A DNA stretch of 64,000 nucleotides, from positions 248,001 to 312,000 of the forward strand of contig RDOG01000001.1 in the NCBI GenBank assembly GCA_011365055.1. Reading direction: 5' to 3'. Each line of letters opens with the position of its first letter. Position 1 is the stretch's first letter. This stretch comes from Promethearchaeota archaeon. Its GTDB lineage: Archaea > Asgardarchaeota > Lokiarchaeia > Helarchaeales > RDOG01. Below are positions 55,178 through 64,000 of this stretch, piece after piece. The notes below the pieces were generated by a model. That model saw only the letters and a list, made by a program, of their open reading frames with translations. It ran no database searches and was not told the DNA's origin. Position numbers and translations under genes: made by a program.

Positions 55178-56620
55178 TTATTTTTTTGCTTGTTCAAGGA
55201 TCTTAGCGCCTTCTTCAAGTAATGAATCTAAAAATTTTTTATCTAAGGATTCTCCAGCAAGACGTAGTAATGGTTCAGTTCCAGATGGGCGTATTAAAAT
55301 CCAGCTTCCATCTTCAATAACAAACTTAAATCCATCCATATCTTCCTTTTTAATAATTTTTTTTCCTAAAATAGATTGGGGGAGTATCGTTTGTACTTTC
55401 TTCATAATAATAGCTTTTTCAGAATCTTTGCAAGGAAAATTTATTTCTTTAAAATAAAAGTTGCCAAATTCGTTTATAATATCATCAATAATCGAAGAAA
55501 ATGATTTTTTATAATAACAAATCATTTCGATAAGTTTTAAATTTGTATAAATACCATCTTTCTCTGGAATGTGTTCCTTGAACATTAGGCCTCCAGAAGA
55601 CTCTCCACCTATCAAAATACCTTTTTCTCTTTTCCATTTGCCAATATATTTTGATCCAACGGGTGTTTCGATTACTTTAATATCATATTTTTGAGCAATG
55701 GCATCGATAATATGAGAAGTGCTTACAGTTCGAACAACTAATCCAGTTTGATTATTATCAAGATAATATTTTAATAGGGTAGCAAAAATTATGTTAGCAG
55801 AAATAAACCTACCCTTATTATCTATTGCACCACTTCTATCGGCATCACCATCGCATGCTATTCCAATATCAGCATTTTTTAAGATGACATTGTCTTTTAA
55901 TTCACTCAATAATTTCTCATTTGGATTTGGCATGTTCCCCCCAAAATTAGGATCGAGGTTTTTATGGATTACTTCACAATCTAATCCCATTTTTTTTAAT
56001 ATCTCAGGAACATAAGTTCTTCCAGTTCCATATAAGGGATCAAAAATAATTTTTAAATTTGCATTTTTTATTACATCAACATTCAATTTTGCTAAGATAT
56101 TATCAATATAAGCTTTTTTTGGTTGAAATTGAACAATCAAAGAATTATTGAGTGCAACTTGAAAAGCCATTAATTTTATTAATTTATTTTTTTGAATTTC
56201 TTGGATTCTTTTAACAAGTTCATCAGTAACATCAGGCATGGCGGGTGCGGCATATTCCGGGATGAATTTAATTCCATTAAATTCTGGGGGATTATGACTC
56301 GCTGTAAACATTACCGCTCCAGCAGCATTTTTGTGAATAATAGCATATGTTATAACGGGTGTTGGAACATCAAATTCACTTAAATATGTTTTTATACCAT
56401 TTGTAGCAAGAATAGAGCTACAAATTTCTGCAAATTTTCTTGAATTTTTTCTTGTATCGTATCCAATAACAATCCCTTTTGGACCTTTTCCTTTAAACAA
56501 AATATAATTCGCAATACCTTGTGATACAATAGCCACATTTTGCTCAGTAAAGGATTCGTCCATCCTTGCCCTCCATCCATCAGTTCCAAAATAAATATTT
56601 TCGGTCAAATTAAGCACCAA
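55178..56620 (-). CDS. Phosphoglucomutase/phosphoglucosamine mutase-like
   Basis: 480 residues. MFTASHNP (Ser108), CDGDADR, GGESSGG and RPSGTEP are intact. GTDGWRARMD at the start is the family signature. Its position 20 bases behind GlmS favours conversion of glucosamine-6-P to glucosamine-1-P (GlmM role), though archaeal members often act on glucose too. TTG 56620 or GTG 56617 is the start. Magnesium binding follows from the Asp loop. Confidence 0.9.
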   Translation of the reverse strand: MVLNLTENIYFGTDGWRARMDESFTEQNVAIVSQGIANYILFKGKGPKGIVIGYDTRKNSRKFAEICSSILATNGIKTYLSEFDVPTPVITYAIIHKNAAGAVMFTASHNPPEFNGIKFIPEYAAPAMPDVTDELVKRIQEIQKNKLIKLMAFQVALNNSLIVQFQPKKAYIDNILAKLNVDVIKNANLKIIFDPLYGTGRTYVPEILKKMGLDCEVIHKNLDPNFGGNMPNPNEKLLSELKDNVILKNADIGIACDGDADRSGAIDNKGRFISANIIFATLLKYYLDNNQTGLVVRTVSTSHIIDAIAQKYDIKVIETPVGSKYIGKWKREKGILIGGESSGGLMFKEHIPEKDGIYTNLKLIEMICYYKKSFSSIIDDIINEFGNFYFKEINFPCKDSEKAIIMKKVQTILPQSILGKKIIKKEDMDGFKFVIEDGSWILIRPSGTEPLLRLAGESLDKKFLDSLLEEGAKILEQAKK

Positions 56621-56640
56621 ATTTTTATCATTAATAGAAA

Positions 56641-58482
56641 TTATAAAACTGTTACCGATTTGGCTAAATTTCTAGGTTTATCGGGATCATGCCCTCTTCT
56701 AATAGCACCAAAATATGCAAATAATTGCAGAGGAATTGTATAAGTTATTGGTGTAAATATATCAGGAGTACCTGGTGGAATTCTAAATATAGCATCGGAT
56801 AATTTTTGTAATTTCGTATCATCATCTTGTATGACAGATATTATTTTTGCGCCTCTTGCTTTCATTTCCATAACGTTCCCTATAACTCTATCTCTTGTAT
56901 TATCAGGAGGACAAATAAAAAGAACAGGAAATCCTTCTTCAATTAATGCAATAGGACCATGTTTACTTTCACCTGCTTCATACGCTTCAGCATGGGTATA
57001 AGATATTTCTTTGAGTTTCAAAGCACCTTCTTTTGCTGTTGGTACGTTTATTCCACGAGCTAAAAAATAAAAATGATCTTTGATTGCATATAAATTTGCA
57101 ATTTCTTTTATATGATCTTCTTGTAATTCAATAATTTTTTCGATAATATCTGGAATTTTGGTGAAACCTTTCCTATACTCTTCAAGTTTTTTTTTCTCTA
57201 AAGAATCTTTCTTTTCTGCAAGATTTAAAGATATCAAACCGAGTGAAGTCAATTGTACGATGAAAGTTTTGGTTGCGGCAACACCAATTTCTGGTCCAGC
57301 TTGTGTTATAATGACATTGTCAGAAATCCTAGTGATAGAACTTCCAACTACGTTTGTTATTGATGCAATTTTTGCTTTTTTTCTCTTTGCAAATTTTAAA
57401 GCTTCTAATGTATCAGCCGTTTCGCCGGATTGACTTATTGCAATAATTAATGAATCCTCATTAAGTAAATCTCCTGCATTATCTTCAAATTCAGATGCAA
57501 TAATAGGTATTACAGGAATTTTGGCTAAATTCGCAAAAAGAAGTTTACCAGCTAAGGATGCATGAAATGAGGTCCCTGCAGCAATAATAAAAATTAATTT
57601 AGCCTTTAAAATAAGATTAGAAAAATCATCTATGCTTTTTGAATTGATTAATAAAGTATTTCGTATAGCTTTTGGTTGTTCGTGAATTTCTTTAAGCATA
57701 AAATGAGGCATACCACCTTTTCTAGCCTCTTCTATTGTCCAACTTATAGTAATGTAATCACGTTTAATTAATTCTTCTGGATTTCTAATATCCCATATTT
57801 TAATTTCTTTTCTTGATAATTCAACTACTTCGTTATCCCATACTTCAAGGACACGGTTTGTATGAGGTAAAAACGCGGGATCGTCACTCGCAACAAAGAA
57901 AGCTTCATTTGAAATTCCAATTCTTAACGGACTACCATTTCTTGCTACGTATAATTTATTTGGTTCTTTTGAATAAATGATCACAATCGCATAACGACCT
58001 TGAATTTTTTTTACAGTATTAAATATTGCTTCCCTATATGATAATCCCTGACCAAGAAAATCTTCAATTAAATGAGGAATAACTTCAGTATCGCACTCAG
58101 ATTTGAACTCATGACCTAATTCTATTAATTCCTCTCGCAATTCTAAAAAATTTTCAATTATGCCATTATGAACGATACAGACTTCATTCTTACAATCGAC
58201 ATGAGGATGAGCGTTTATTTTACTAACCCCTCCGTGTGTAGCCCATCTTGTATGAGCAATTCCAATTGTCCCTGTTAGGGTCAGTATGTTTAATCTTTCA
58301 TGAACTTCATCAATTTTTCCTTTATCTTTTTTTATTATCAATTTTTCATTATCAATGGTAGCGAAACCTGCACTATCGTATCCTCGATATTCAAGTCTCT
58401 TTAATGAATTTTTTAAATATGAGGCAATGGAAAGATTGGTCTTATTTTTTTTAGTCAAAATTATACCAGATATGCCACACAC
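56641..58482 (-). CDS. glmS: Glutamine--fructose-6-phosphate aminotransferase (isomerizing)
   Basis: 613 residues. The GTG start is followed directly by CGISG, so Cys2 becomes the N-terminal nucleophile of the type II glutaminase domain; HTRWATHG and HNGIIEN follow. The C-terminal half has two SIS domains (AAGTSFHAS, ISQSGETADT, ESKHGP) and ends in PRNLAKSVTV. It makes glucosamine-6-P from fructose-6-P and glutamine, first step to UDP-GlcNAc, and heads an operon with two mutases. GlmS is the likely control point for surface glycan supply. Confidence 0.96.
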   Translation of the reverse strand: MCGISGIILTKKNKTNLSIASYLKNSLKRLEYRGYDSAGFATIDNEKLIIKKDKGKIDEVHERLNILTLTGTIGIAHTRWATHGGVSKINAHPHVDCKNEVCIVHNGIIENFLELREELIELGHEFKSECDTEVIPHLIEDFLGQGLSYREAIFNTVKKIQGRYAIVIIYSKEPNKLYVARNGSPLRIGISNEAFFVASDDPAFLPHTNRVLEVWDNEVVELSRKEIKIWDIRNPEELIKRDYITISWTIEEARKGGMPHFMLKEIHEQPKAIRNTLLINSKSIDDFSNLILKAKLIFIIAAGTSFHASLAGKLLFANLAKIPVIPIIASEFEDNAGDLLNEDSLIIAISQSGETADTLEALKFAKRKKAKIASITNVVGSSITRISDNVIITQAGPEIGVAATKTFIVQLTSLGLISLNLAEKKDSLEKKKLEEYRKGFTKIPDIIEKIIELQEDHIKEIANLYAIKDHFYFLARGINVPTAKEGALKLKEISYTHAEAYEAGESKHGPIALIEEGFPVLFICPPDNTRDRVIGNVMEMKARGAKIISVIQDDDTKLQKLSDAIFRIPPGTPDIFTPITYTIPLQLFAYFGAIRRGHDPDKPRNLAKSVTVL

Positions 58483-58575
58483 GTAAAGAATCGCTCCAAC
58501 TAAACCATAAATTTAATTATTTGAATTTTAACAATGATAATTATAAAGGTATTTATTGATAAAAAAAAGTTGGTG

Positions 58576-59754
58576 TTATTCTTTAATATCTTTTTGAGAG
58601 TTTTTTATTGATTTATCAATATCTTTCTGAGCAGCTTTTAAAACAATTTTTAAATTTTGGTCTATGAGTTCATCTTTAATGGAAACCTCATTGATTGAAG
58701 GAAGTTTAAATTCTCCTGTCCTCATGTAATGAACACTTTTTTGCATTCTTTCTTTTAAAAATGCATTTTGATAAGCATATTTAATTGGAGATACTGTCGA
58801 AATAATGCCTCTTAATTTATTAATAATGGGAATGACTGTAATGTTTTTTACAGCATTATTCAAAATAGAATATGAGGTTTTTGGCCAATAATTATTCACC
58901 CTCCAAGAATCTATAGTTTCATGAGGAAGAAAATAAATAAATTCTCTTTGAATTTTATTAATAGAATCCACATCCCTAAAAATTCTTGTAAATTCGCCGG
59001 GATTTATAATATATTTTAAAATTTCAGAATCTTTCCTCGGTAAAACCCAATTCTTTTCTAATTCCTTTTCTAATATTTCTGAAATAGTCGTAGTCTCGGG
59101 TTTAATCATTATTCCTGCTACGCTCTTCTCTTTTTCAAAGCAAAGATTGACCATTGGTTTTAATAATTTTTTATTTTCAGATTCTACAACTCTCGTGATA
59201 GAATTATCAAATAGAACGACATCTGGTGAATCAAGTTCAATTAAATCTAATGCATGCCCCGAAGCGTCATCGATTGAAAATATCTCATCTAGTACTTTAT
59301 ACTTTAAATTTTCGTTTAATAGCTCAATAGAGACTGCTTTGCAATGCTCATCAAATCGCTTAGTAGATTTAAAAAGTAAGGATCTATAGAGAAGATTCTG
59401 TGGAATGTTTCGAAATTTTTGTATAAATAAAAATTTCCCAATATCAGCAAAATTTATTGTTTTAGTCATTTCATAAAGCGTACCATCTATTAAACTCTCA
59501 CAAAGCAAATCGAACTCTTTCTGTGTTATGAACTTTTTAGGGGATTTACGAGTTTTTGTCACGATATCGCTTAAATATTCTATTATTAATTGAATATCTT
59601 TAGAACTATGTCTTCCAAAGTTTTCTAAATCCTCATCAATTATTCTTGAAGATATATAACCTAATACTTGACTAAATCTGGAATCTCCTAAAACATTTCG
59701 CCAAGTTTGAACCTCCGATAATGATAGAATTCCAAGAATCTTTAAACTATCCAT
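58576..59754 (-). CDS. Hypothetical protein, 392 aa
   Basis: A soluble helical protein without Cys motifs or membrane segments. LGILSLSEVQTWRNVLGDSRF at the start and SSKDIQLIIEYLSDI suggest a helical bundle, and a more beta-rich middle (ALDLIELDSPDVVLFDN) follows. I do not recognise a family. It lies between GlmS (93 bases) and the Cys-rich regulator (83 bases) on the same strand and might be in either unit. Confidence 0.6.
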   Translation of the reverse strand: MDSLKILGILSLSEVQTWRNVLGDSRFSQVLGYISSRIIDEDLENFGRHSSKDIQLIIEYLSDIVTKTRKSPKKFITQKEFDLLCESLIDGTLYEMTKTINFADIGKFLFIQKFRNIPQNLLYRSLLFKSTKRFDEHCKAVSIELLNENLKYKVLDEIFSIDDASGHALDLIELDSPDVVLFDNSITRVVESENKKLLKPMVNLCFEKEKSVAGIMIKPETTTISEILEKELEKNWVLPRKDSEILKYIINPGEFTRIFRDVDSINKIQREFIYFLPHETIDSWRVNNYWPKTSYSILNNAVKNITVIPIINKLRGIISTVSPIKYAYQNAFLKERMQKSVHYMRTGEFKLPSINEVSIKDELIDQNLKIVLKAAQKDIDKSIKNSQKDIKE

Positions 59755-59837
59755 TGCTTAATCCAAACCATTTCAATTTATGATCCCTTATTGTTTAATA
59801 AGGATAATATCTTCATTCGCGGTAAATAAAAGGTTGA

Positions 59838-60548
59838 TTAGTAACTTCCGTTATACATATCAGGTCGAATAGTATATCGAAAATTACATCTATCATCTTC
59901 TAGTGACGATTCTTCAGATATAATATTAAATTCATAGCTGGGAAAAATTGTAGTAATTACTTTTTGACAGACTTTTTTACAAAAAGCATCGCAAAGTCCC
60001 TTCTTGCAAGGTTTGTTATTAAGATCATTTTCACTCTTTTCTAAAGAAATAGAAACAAGAATAAAGCCATGTCTTATTTTTTTGGTGTATACTTTTGAAT
60101 TAATTGAAATTCTTTTTTCAATTTCATTTTGAAGGAATTCGCTAATGCTTAGATTTGTCCTATCTTCTAGTCTATCTAAAACCGTTATTAGTTGGGATAA
60201 TATTGATTGCACTTCAGGTGAAATCTTATAATATATATTTCTAGCGTCTACTCCCGCATCAACTAACTCTGTAACCAATCCAGTTTCAACTAATGATTTC
60301 AATCTTCTTCGTAGACTTGATAAAGATACTTTCGAATCATTATTTTCCTTTTTAGAAATTATTTTTAAGAGATCTTTTTGGGATAAAGGGGCAGTTACTT
60401 GGTTATCTAAAGCTCTTAATATTTTGAATGCATCAGATCTAATCTCTCCAGGAGATTGGGAAAAGAAAGAGCGAATTAATGCATTAAAAACATCTTCTTT
60501 TGACTTAAATTTTTCTAGAGTACTGCTTAACCCTTCTTTTATACTCAT
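59838..60548 (-). CDS. Winged-helix regulator with C-terminal Cys cluster
   Basis: About 236 residues. The N-terminal 110 (SDAFKILRAL, QKDLLKIISKK, SLSSLRRRLKSLVETGLV) are a winged helix. The C-terminus has Cys181, 186, 190, 194 in a CKKGLCDAFCKKVC run and Cys221, counted from ATG 60548, which could hold an iron-sulfur cluster or zinc, so redox or metal sensing is possible. GAGG seven bases before ATG 60548 makes that start better than 60557. It is divergent from a roadblock gene, and two palindromes lie between them. Confidence 0.72.
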   Translation of the reverse strand: MSIKEGLSSTLEKFKSKEDVFNALIRSFFSQSPGEIRSDAFKILRALDNQVTAPLSQKDLLKIISKKENNDSKVSLSSLRRRLKSLVETGLVTELVDAGVDARNIYYKISPEVQSILSQLITVLDRLEDRTNLSISEFLQNEIEKRISINSKVYTKKIRHGFILVSISLEKSENDLNNKPCKKGLCDAFCKKVCQKVITTIFPSYEFNIISEESSLEDDRCNFRYTIRPDMYNGSY

Positions 60549-60587
60549 ATTTTTCATTCCTCAATTTTGAGAAGTATATTTTGCAAA

Positions 60588-60600
60588 ATACTATTAGTAT
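60588..60600. promoter_or_regulatory. Palindrome ATACTA-T-TAGTAT
   Basis: A 13-base palindrome 40 bases from the start of the Cys-rich winged-helix gene. It is well placed for autoregulation. Symmetry with a central unpaired base suits a dimeric winged helix. Confidence 0.4.
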
Positions 60601-60668
60601 ATAAGATCGCAATGGATACTTATAATAGTAATTATTATGGCAATATTATTTAATTTTATTATTGCGAA

Positions 60669-60690
60669 TTTCCTAAGGAAACTTATATAC
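60669..60690 (+). promoter_or_regulatory. Palindrome TTTCCT-A-AGGAAA beside TATA-like box
   Basis: A 13-base palindrome (60669-60681) is followed at once by CTTATATAC (60682-60690), so it occupies the factor B recognition element of the likely promoter of the roadblock gene at 60782. Binding there would block initiation. The candidate regulator is the neighbouring winged-helix protein. Confidence 0.45.
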
Positions 60691-60781
60691 TTAGAAAATG
60701 TTTCAACTCTAAAAAATAAATCTTTTATTGAAAAAGATTTATTAAAAAGTGTTAGTAAAGATTATTAAATATAATAATTAG

Positions 60782-61258
60782 ATGATTTTTATGATGGACG
60801 TAAAAGCTTTTGATAAAATTCTCGCACGGATAATAAAAAGTGAGCCGGGTATTAAAAAAGTGATACTTGCAGATAGAACTGGACTTACAATTGCTCATGT
60901 AAGTAAATTCTCATACTATCCGGTTGACGTAGATGGGATTGGTGCAATTGCAAGCGCAGTATTTTGTGCAAGTGAAGAACAAGGAAAAAGCTTAGACATT
61001 GGTGCACTAAATATTGTGACTTCAGAATTTGAAGACGGTAAAATATTTGCAAGTTCAGTTGGAAGTGGTGTTTTAACGTTAATTTCGGATAAAGACGTAA
61101 ATATTGGTATGATCCGACTTGTTATGAAATCCGCTTCAAGTGAATTAGAAGGTGTACTTAATGAATTCTTAGGTGAAACTCCTGTTAGTTTAACTGAAGA
61201 AGGAGAAGCAGACGATACCGACTTAGCAGATGCACTAGGCGAATTAGATAAAATTTAA
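60782..61258 (+). CDS. Roadblock/LC7 domain protein with acidic tail
   Basis: 158 residues. The roadblock/LC7 core covers about 5-125: ILARIIKSEPGIKKVILAD, GLTIAHVS hairpin, GIGAIASAVFCASEEQGKSL helix, LNIVTSEFEDGKIFASSVG and LTLISDK strands. The last 25 residues are acidic and flexible. It likely dimerises and interacts with a small GTPase. ATGs at 60791 and 60794 are alternatives. It is divergent from the winged-helix regulator and converges with the membrane-protein gene. Confidence 0.85.
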   Translation: MIFMMDVKAFDKILARIIKSEPGIKKVILADRTGLTIAHVSKFSYYPVDVDGIGAIASAVFCASEEQGKSLDIGALNIVTSEFEDGKIFASSVGSGVLTLISDKDVNIGMIRLVMKSASSELEGVLNEFLGETPVSLTEEGEADDTDLADALGELDKI

Positions 61259-61292
61259 TTTTTTAATTTCTTTTAATATTGAATAAATTACT

Positions 61293-62897
61293 TTAATTCT
61301 GTTCCATAGTCTGTTCTAAATAGAAATAGACGTATCTTTTTTTAAGACCTTCGATTTTCATATCCTTATATTTAAGATCTGCTCTATTCACAAGTCTAAT
61401 GATTTCATATTCGTTTAATTTTAGGATTTTTGAAATTACATCATACATTTCCAGTAAATTTAACATTTCTGCTTTTCTAATATATTCTTTCTTTAAATAA
61501 TCATAAATCCATTCAACTCTTTTTAAGTCCTCTTTTGAAATTTCATCATGAACACGGTACATTACTCCAAAACCTTTTCTTCGGAACATAAATAGAGCAA
61601 TTGCTATAGCTATTATAACTCCAATATTAATGAATAAATGCTGTATATTAATCAAATATTCGGCTAGTGCTTGTTGTATAGCATTTGTAGAAGATACGAG
61701 TAATTGACCTCGAATTTGAAGATACCTAATCCCAAATTGGCCAGAGATAGCAGCATAAACCGCTAAAATAAAGCCGTATTTATTTAGAATACCCAATTTA
61801 TAGTTTGTTCTTTTACCAACTGTTCTCATAGCGGCTATTAACATTATCAGAGTAAATGCTAATTCAAGACTTATCAAAAGTAAGCTAAATTGAGATACAC
61901 CTGCATCTCCTGCACCGAATAAGGCTTTTAATTGTTCAATAGTATTAGGATTTAAGAAGAAAAGAATTGTAAAATTAAATAATATATATGGATACATGAA
62001 AAAATTAGTCATTATAACAACCAGATTTTCATAATTTTTTTCTCTACGATTTTCGCTGGTTAATGCCATGATTAATGGAACGATACAAAGAAGTAAAGTA
62101 GCAAATAACGTAACTTCTATTAAAATTTCCCAGAATAAACCCCCTATACCAAAATTAACTTGAACAAAGTGTAGAATCAATAAATAACCAAAAGATAATA
62201 GAAAAATAAATGCAGCTACCATAAATGGCATCAATATAACAATTAAATAAGAAAATTTATTTTTGTGACTTGAAAAAAAGCCTTCAACATTAGTTGCGCT
62301 CCTTCTAGCAGCAGTAAGTATTGCCCAACTTTGTAGAATTAACCAACCACTTGCACCTGCAGATAACATTATCATTGGTATTGCTTCGTAACCAAAATCA
62401 GGGAGTAAACCAGTTAATAGCTTTATAAGGTGCATAAAAGCTATTAATAAAATAAAAAAAACTGCAATTTGTAATAATATTCTTTTATTTGAGCTTTCAA
62501 ATAATTTAGTTTTAAATTTTTCATTTTTTACCAATAAGGAGAGAGTAAAGAAAGTTAATACAAAGCTGGCCGAAATATATAGGGCTTCAAATCCTGGAGG
62601 TGCAGGAACAATAAATGCATAAACATTAGACATTAATCCAATTCCAATAGGCAGCCTAATGAGGTTTAAGAAAGATTGATAAAAATCTACACCAGTATTT
62701 GGGTTTAATGCATAAAAAATATTTACCATTGCAACAGCAATAATAAAGAAAATTATAAAAATGAAGGTAAAAAAGTCTAATCGTAACGGAAAGAAACTTT
62801 TCAGTTTTCCTTCATCATCAATTGCAGTCCACTCTTCTTTAATCTCGTCCTCAAGTTCCTTGCTTAAATCTTCATCGTTAATATTATCCTCGCTCAT
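61293..62897 (-). CDS. Multi-spanning membrane protein with cytoplasmic tail, 534 aa
   Basis: An acidic N-terminal stretch (1-35) is followed by around ten hydrophobic segments (from FFTFIFIIFFIIAVAMV, with AFIVPAPPGFEALYIS in a loop), then a soluble C-terminal region of about 90 residues with RVEWIYDYLKKEYIRKAEM. No transporter family is recognised. GAGG nine bases before the ATG sets the start. It lies ten bases behind the coiled-coil gene and is cotranscribed with it. Confidence 0.7.
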   Translation of the reverse strand: MSEDNINDEDLSKELEDEIKEEWTAIDDEGKLKSFFPLRLDFFTFIFIIFFIIAVAMVNIFYALNPNTGVDFYQSFLNLIRLPIGIGLMSNVYAFIVPAPPGFEALYISASFVLTFFTLSLLVKNEKFKTKLFESSNKRILLQIAVFFILLIAFMHLIKLLTGLLPDFGYEAIPMIMLSAGASGWLILQSWAILTAARRSATNVEGFFSSHKNKFSYLIVILMPFMVAAFIFLLSFGYLLILHFVQVNFGIGGLFWEILIEVTLFATLLLCIVPLIMALTSENRREKNYENLVVIMTNFFMYPYILFNFTILFFLNPNTIEQLKALFGAGDAGVSQFSLLLISLELAFTLIMLIAAMRTVGKRTNYKLGILNKYGFILAVYAAISGQFGIRYLQIRGQLLVSSTNAIQQALAEYLINIQHLFINIGVIIAIAIALFMFRRKGFGVMYRVHDEISKEDLKRVEWIYDYLKKEYIRKAEMLNLLEMYDVISKILKLNEYEIIRLVNRADLKYKDMKIEGLKKRYVYFYLEQTMEQN

Positions 62898-62907
62898 GGA
62901 ATTTTCC

Positions 62908-64000
62908 TCAAAAAACTCCTTTTAAATCTTGGATTTCTTTTGGATTTACTGTTTGAGGCCATCTAATATTTTTAAGAATTTTTAAAATGTCTTCTTCTTT
63001 TGGAAAACCAAATTGTTTAGTAATCCATTCTTCAATATTTTTCTTGGAGATTTCAGCGATTTCTCTTATTTCACTATCTTTACTAGTCATTAAATTTTTC
63101 CAATTGATATATGAATTCAATAAATAAATCAGATTATAAGAGTCGGATGCATGTGCAGAGATTTTATAAAAATATTCGTTTAATTCTACCTCTTCGATTG
63201 GTATGTTTTTATTACTTTTTTCTAAATATTCCTTTGCTTTTAACATGAATTGAGTTCCTTTAGTATATCTGTGTTCCTCGATAGCTTGAACACCTAAGCA
63301 AAATGAGTATTGAGATTTCGAGAAATTGAGCATGGCTTCAAAATATTCTTGACTAATATTTTCAGAGCTACTAATTTCAAGTGTCGAAAGAAATAATTGA
63401 CAAACATGTTTCATTTGAAGAATCTTAACACTATTTAATTTTTCAGTCAAAACAGTATCAAAAATATTGCAAGCAATCGATTCAAGCATTAAGATTATAA
63501 ATAAATTTAAATTTTGAACTTTTCTTGTTGTTTCTTCATTTTCTATTTTTAAATCCAAATTACAATAATTTACTAATTTTTCGAACGGAAAGATTGGCTC
63601 TAATTCTTTAAAGATGTTTAATACGCCAACAAATCTAATTATATTTTTTAAATCTTCTTTTTGTTTAGCCAAATTCATTTTAAATTTTGAAATTTCACTA
63701 AAAATCTTTGTAATATTTTTATATTTTTCGATAAAATCTTGTTTTTTCTTTTTTACACCTTGATTTATTTTCGAGAATGATTTCTGTTTATTTTTAAGTT
63801 CATTAGATTTATCTTTGATTTCTTCTTTTATTTTTTCAAATTCATTTTTAGCAGATTTATCAGTTTTAGTTTTTTCTTTTAATTCTGATAATTTTTTATT
63901 CAATTTTTCGATTTCTTTTTCCATGCCCTCAATGTCTTTTTCCAAATCTCTTGATTTTTTATCTTCAAGGGATTTAAAATAAGCATCGGTACCAGAAACA
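62908..64000 (-). CDS. Coiled-coil and helical protein (5' end outside window)
   Basis: The frame is open through the right edge, so the true start is beyond 64000 (TTG at 63945 is an internal codon by context). The N-terminal part is a long Lys/Glu coiled coil (EKEIEKLNKKLSELKEK); the rest is a helical repeat region with QFMLKAKEYLEKS-like TPR character. The last residues meet the membrane-protein gene ten bases downstream, so the two may form a membrane-linked complex. Family unknown. Confidence 0.65.
   Translation of the reverse strand, partial: VSGTDAYFKSLEDKKSRDLEKDIEGMEKEIEKLNKKLSELKEKTKTDKSAKNEFEKIKEEIKDKSNELKNKQKSFSKINQGVKKKKQDFIEKYKNITKIFSEISKFKMNLAKQKEDLKNIIRFVGVLNIFKELEPIFPFEKLVNYCNLDLKIENEETTRKVQNLNLFIILMLESIACNIFDTVLTEKLNSVKILQMKHVCQLFLSTLEISSSENISQEYFEAMLNFSKSQYSFCLGVQAIEEHRYTKGTQFMLKAKEYLEKSNKNIPIEEVELNEYFYKISAHASDSYNLIYLLNSYINWKNLMTSKDSEIREIAEISKKNIEEWITKQFGFPKEEDILKILKNIRWPQTVNPKEIQDLKGVF

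Noticed and set aside
1..64000. tRNA, rRNA, insertion sequence or prophage
   Set aside because: No T-arm or anticodon-arm pattern, rRNA-like G+C-rich block, transposase or phage gene was seen by eye.

Overview
The window is about 70% A+T, gene-dense chromosomal DNA that reads as an Asgard (Promethearchaeota) archaeon, most like the Lokiarchaeia. The archaeal markers are a TATA-binding protein, a geranylgeranyl-reductase-type lipid enzyme, a UPF0282 metallo-hydrolase, a PAC2-type proteasome-assembly homologue and a tungsten aldehyde:ferredoxin oxidoreductase pair. The Asgard flavour comes from eukaryote-like signalling parts: three Ras-superfamily GTPases (one Rab-like, one fused to a longin-like domain and zinc fingers, one fused to HEAT repeats and a zinc ribbon), several roadblock/LC7 and longin-like proteins, a V4R (Bet3-like) protein and RING-like zinc fingers. 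I see no tRNA, rRNA, CRISPR array, insertion sequence or prophage. Many starts are TTG, and opposing gene ends are often only a few bases apart.

Layout. 1-9.5 kb: the 5' part of a large secreted surface protein, a sugar nucleotidyltransferase with a degenerate mutase domain, a TPP-dependent dehydrogenase E1 alpha, an alpha/beta hydrolase, two metallo-beta-lactamase-fold proteins and a PAC2 protein. 9.5-13 kb: an M20 peptidase and a minus-strand operon of roadblock, V4R, roadblock-like and longin-like proteins. 13-19.3 kb: a beta-propeller protein, the E1 beta partner, a phytoene-desaturase-like flavoprotein, a RING-like finger protein, a membrane-bound winged-helix regulator and a tiny zinc ribbon. 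19.4-24.1 kb: glycosyltransferase, hexapeptide acyltransferase with a repeat tail, GNAT and alpha/beta hydrolase. 24.1-28 kb: the longin / longin-GTPase-RING / HEAT operon and the free Rab-like GTPase. 28-35 kb: small DNA-binding-like proteins, membrane proteins, TBP, lipid reductase and a cyclophilin-like protein. 33.7-45 kb: two CCG-type iron-sulfur proteins, thiolase, AK6-like kinase, PurN, an uncharacterised helix-turn-helix cluster, a decayed HEAT-like gene, a DHH phosphoesterase, a CoA transferase and PurM. 45-53.8 kb: ferredoxin and AOR, the HEAT-GTPase, a large winged-helix protein, a decayed gene and a second AOR. 53.8-64 kb: two phosphohexomutases and GlmS in one operon, a Cys-rich winged-helix regulator, a roadblock protein, and a multi-span membrane protein next to a coiled-coil protein that runs off the window.

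How the genes fit together. Metabolic genes point to anaerobic oxidation of acids and aldehydes (two AORs with ferredoxin, CCG iron-sulfur proteins, thiolase, class III CoA transferase, E1 alpha/beta), purine synthesis (PurN, PurM) and hexosamine and sugar-nucleotide supply for surface glycans (GlmS, two mutases, the nucleotidyltransferase, a glycosyltransferase). Set among these are small-GTPase and longin/roadblock modules that look like a primitive membrane-trafficking or polarity toolkit. The most unusual parts are the longin-GTPase-RING-like fusion with its partner operon, the roadblock-V4R-roadblock-longin operon, the nucleotidyltransferase whose mutase domain has lost its catalytic motifs, and several palindromes next to regulator genes.
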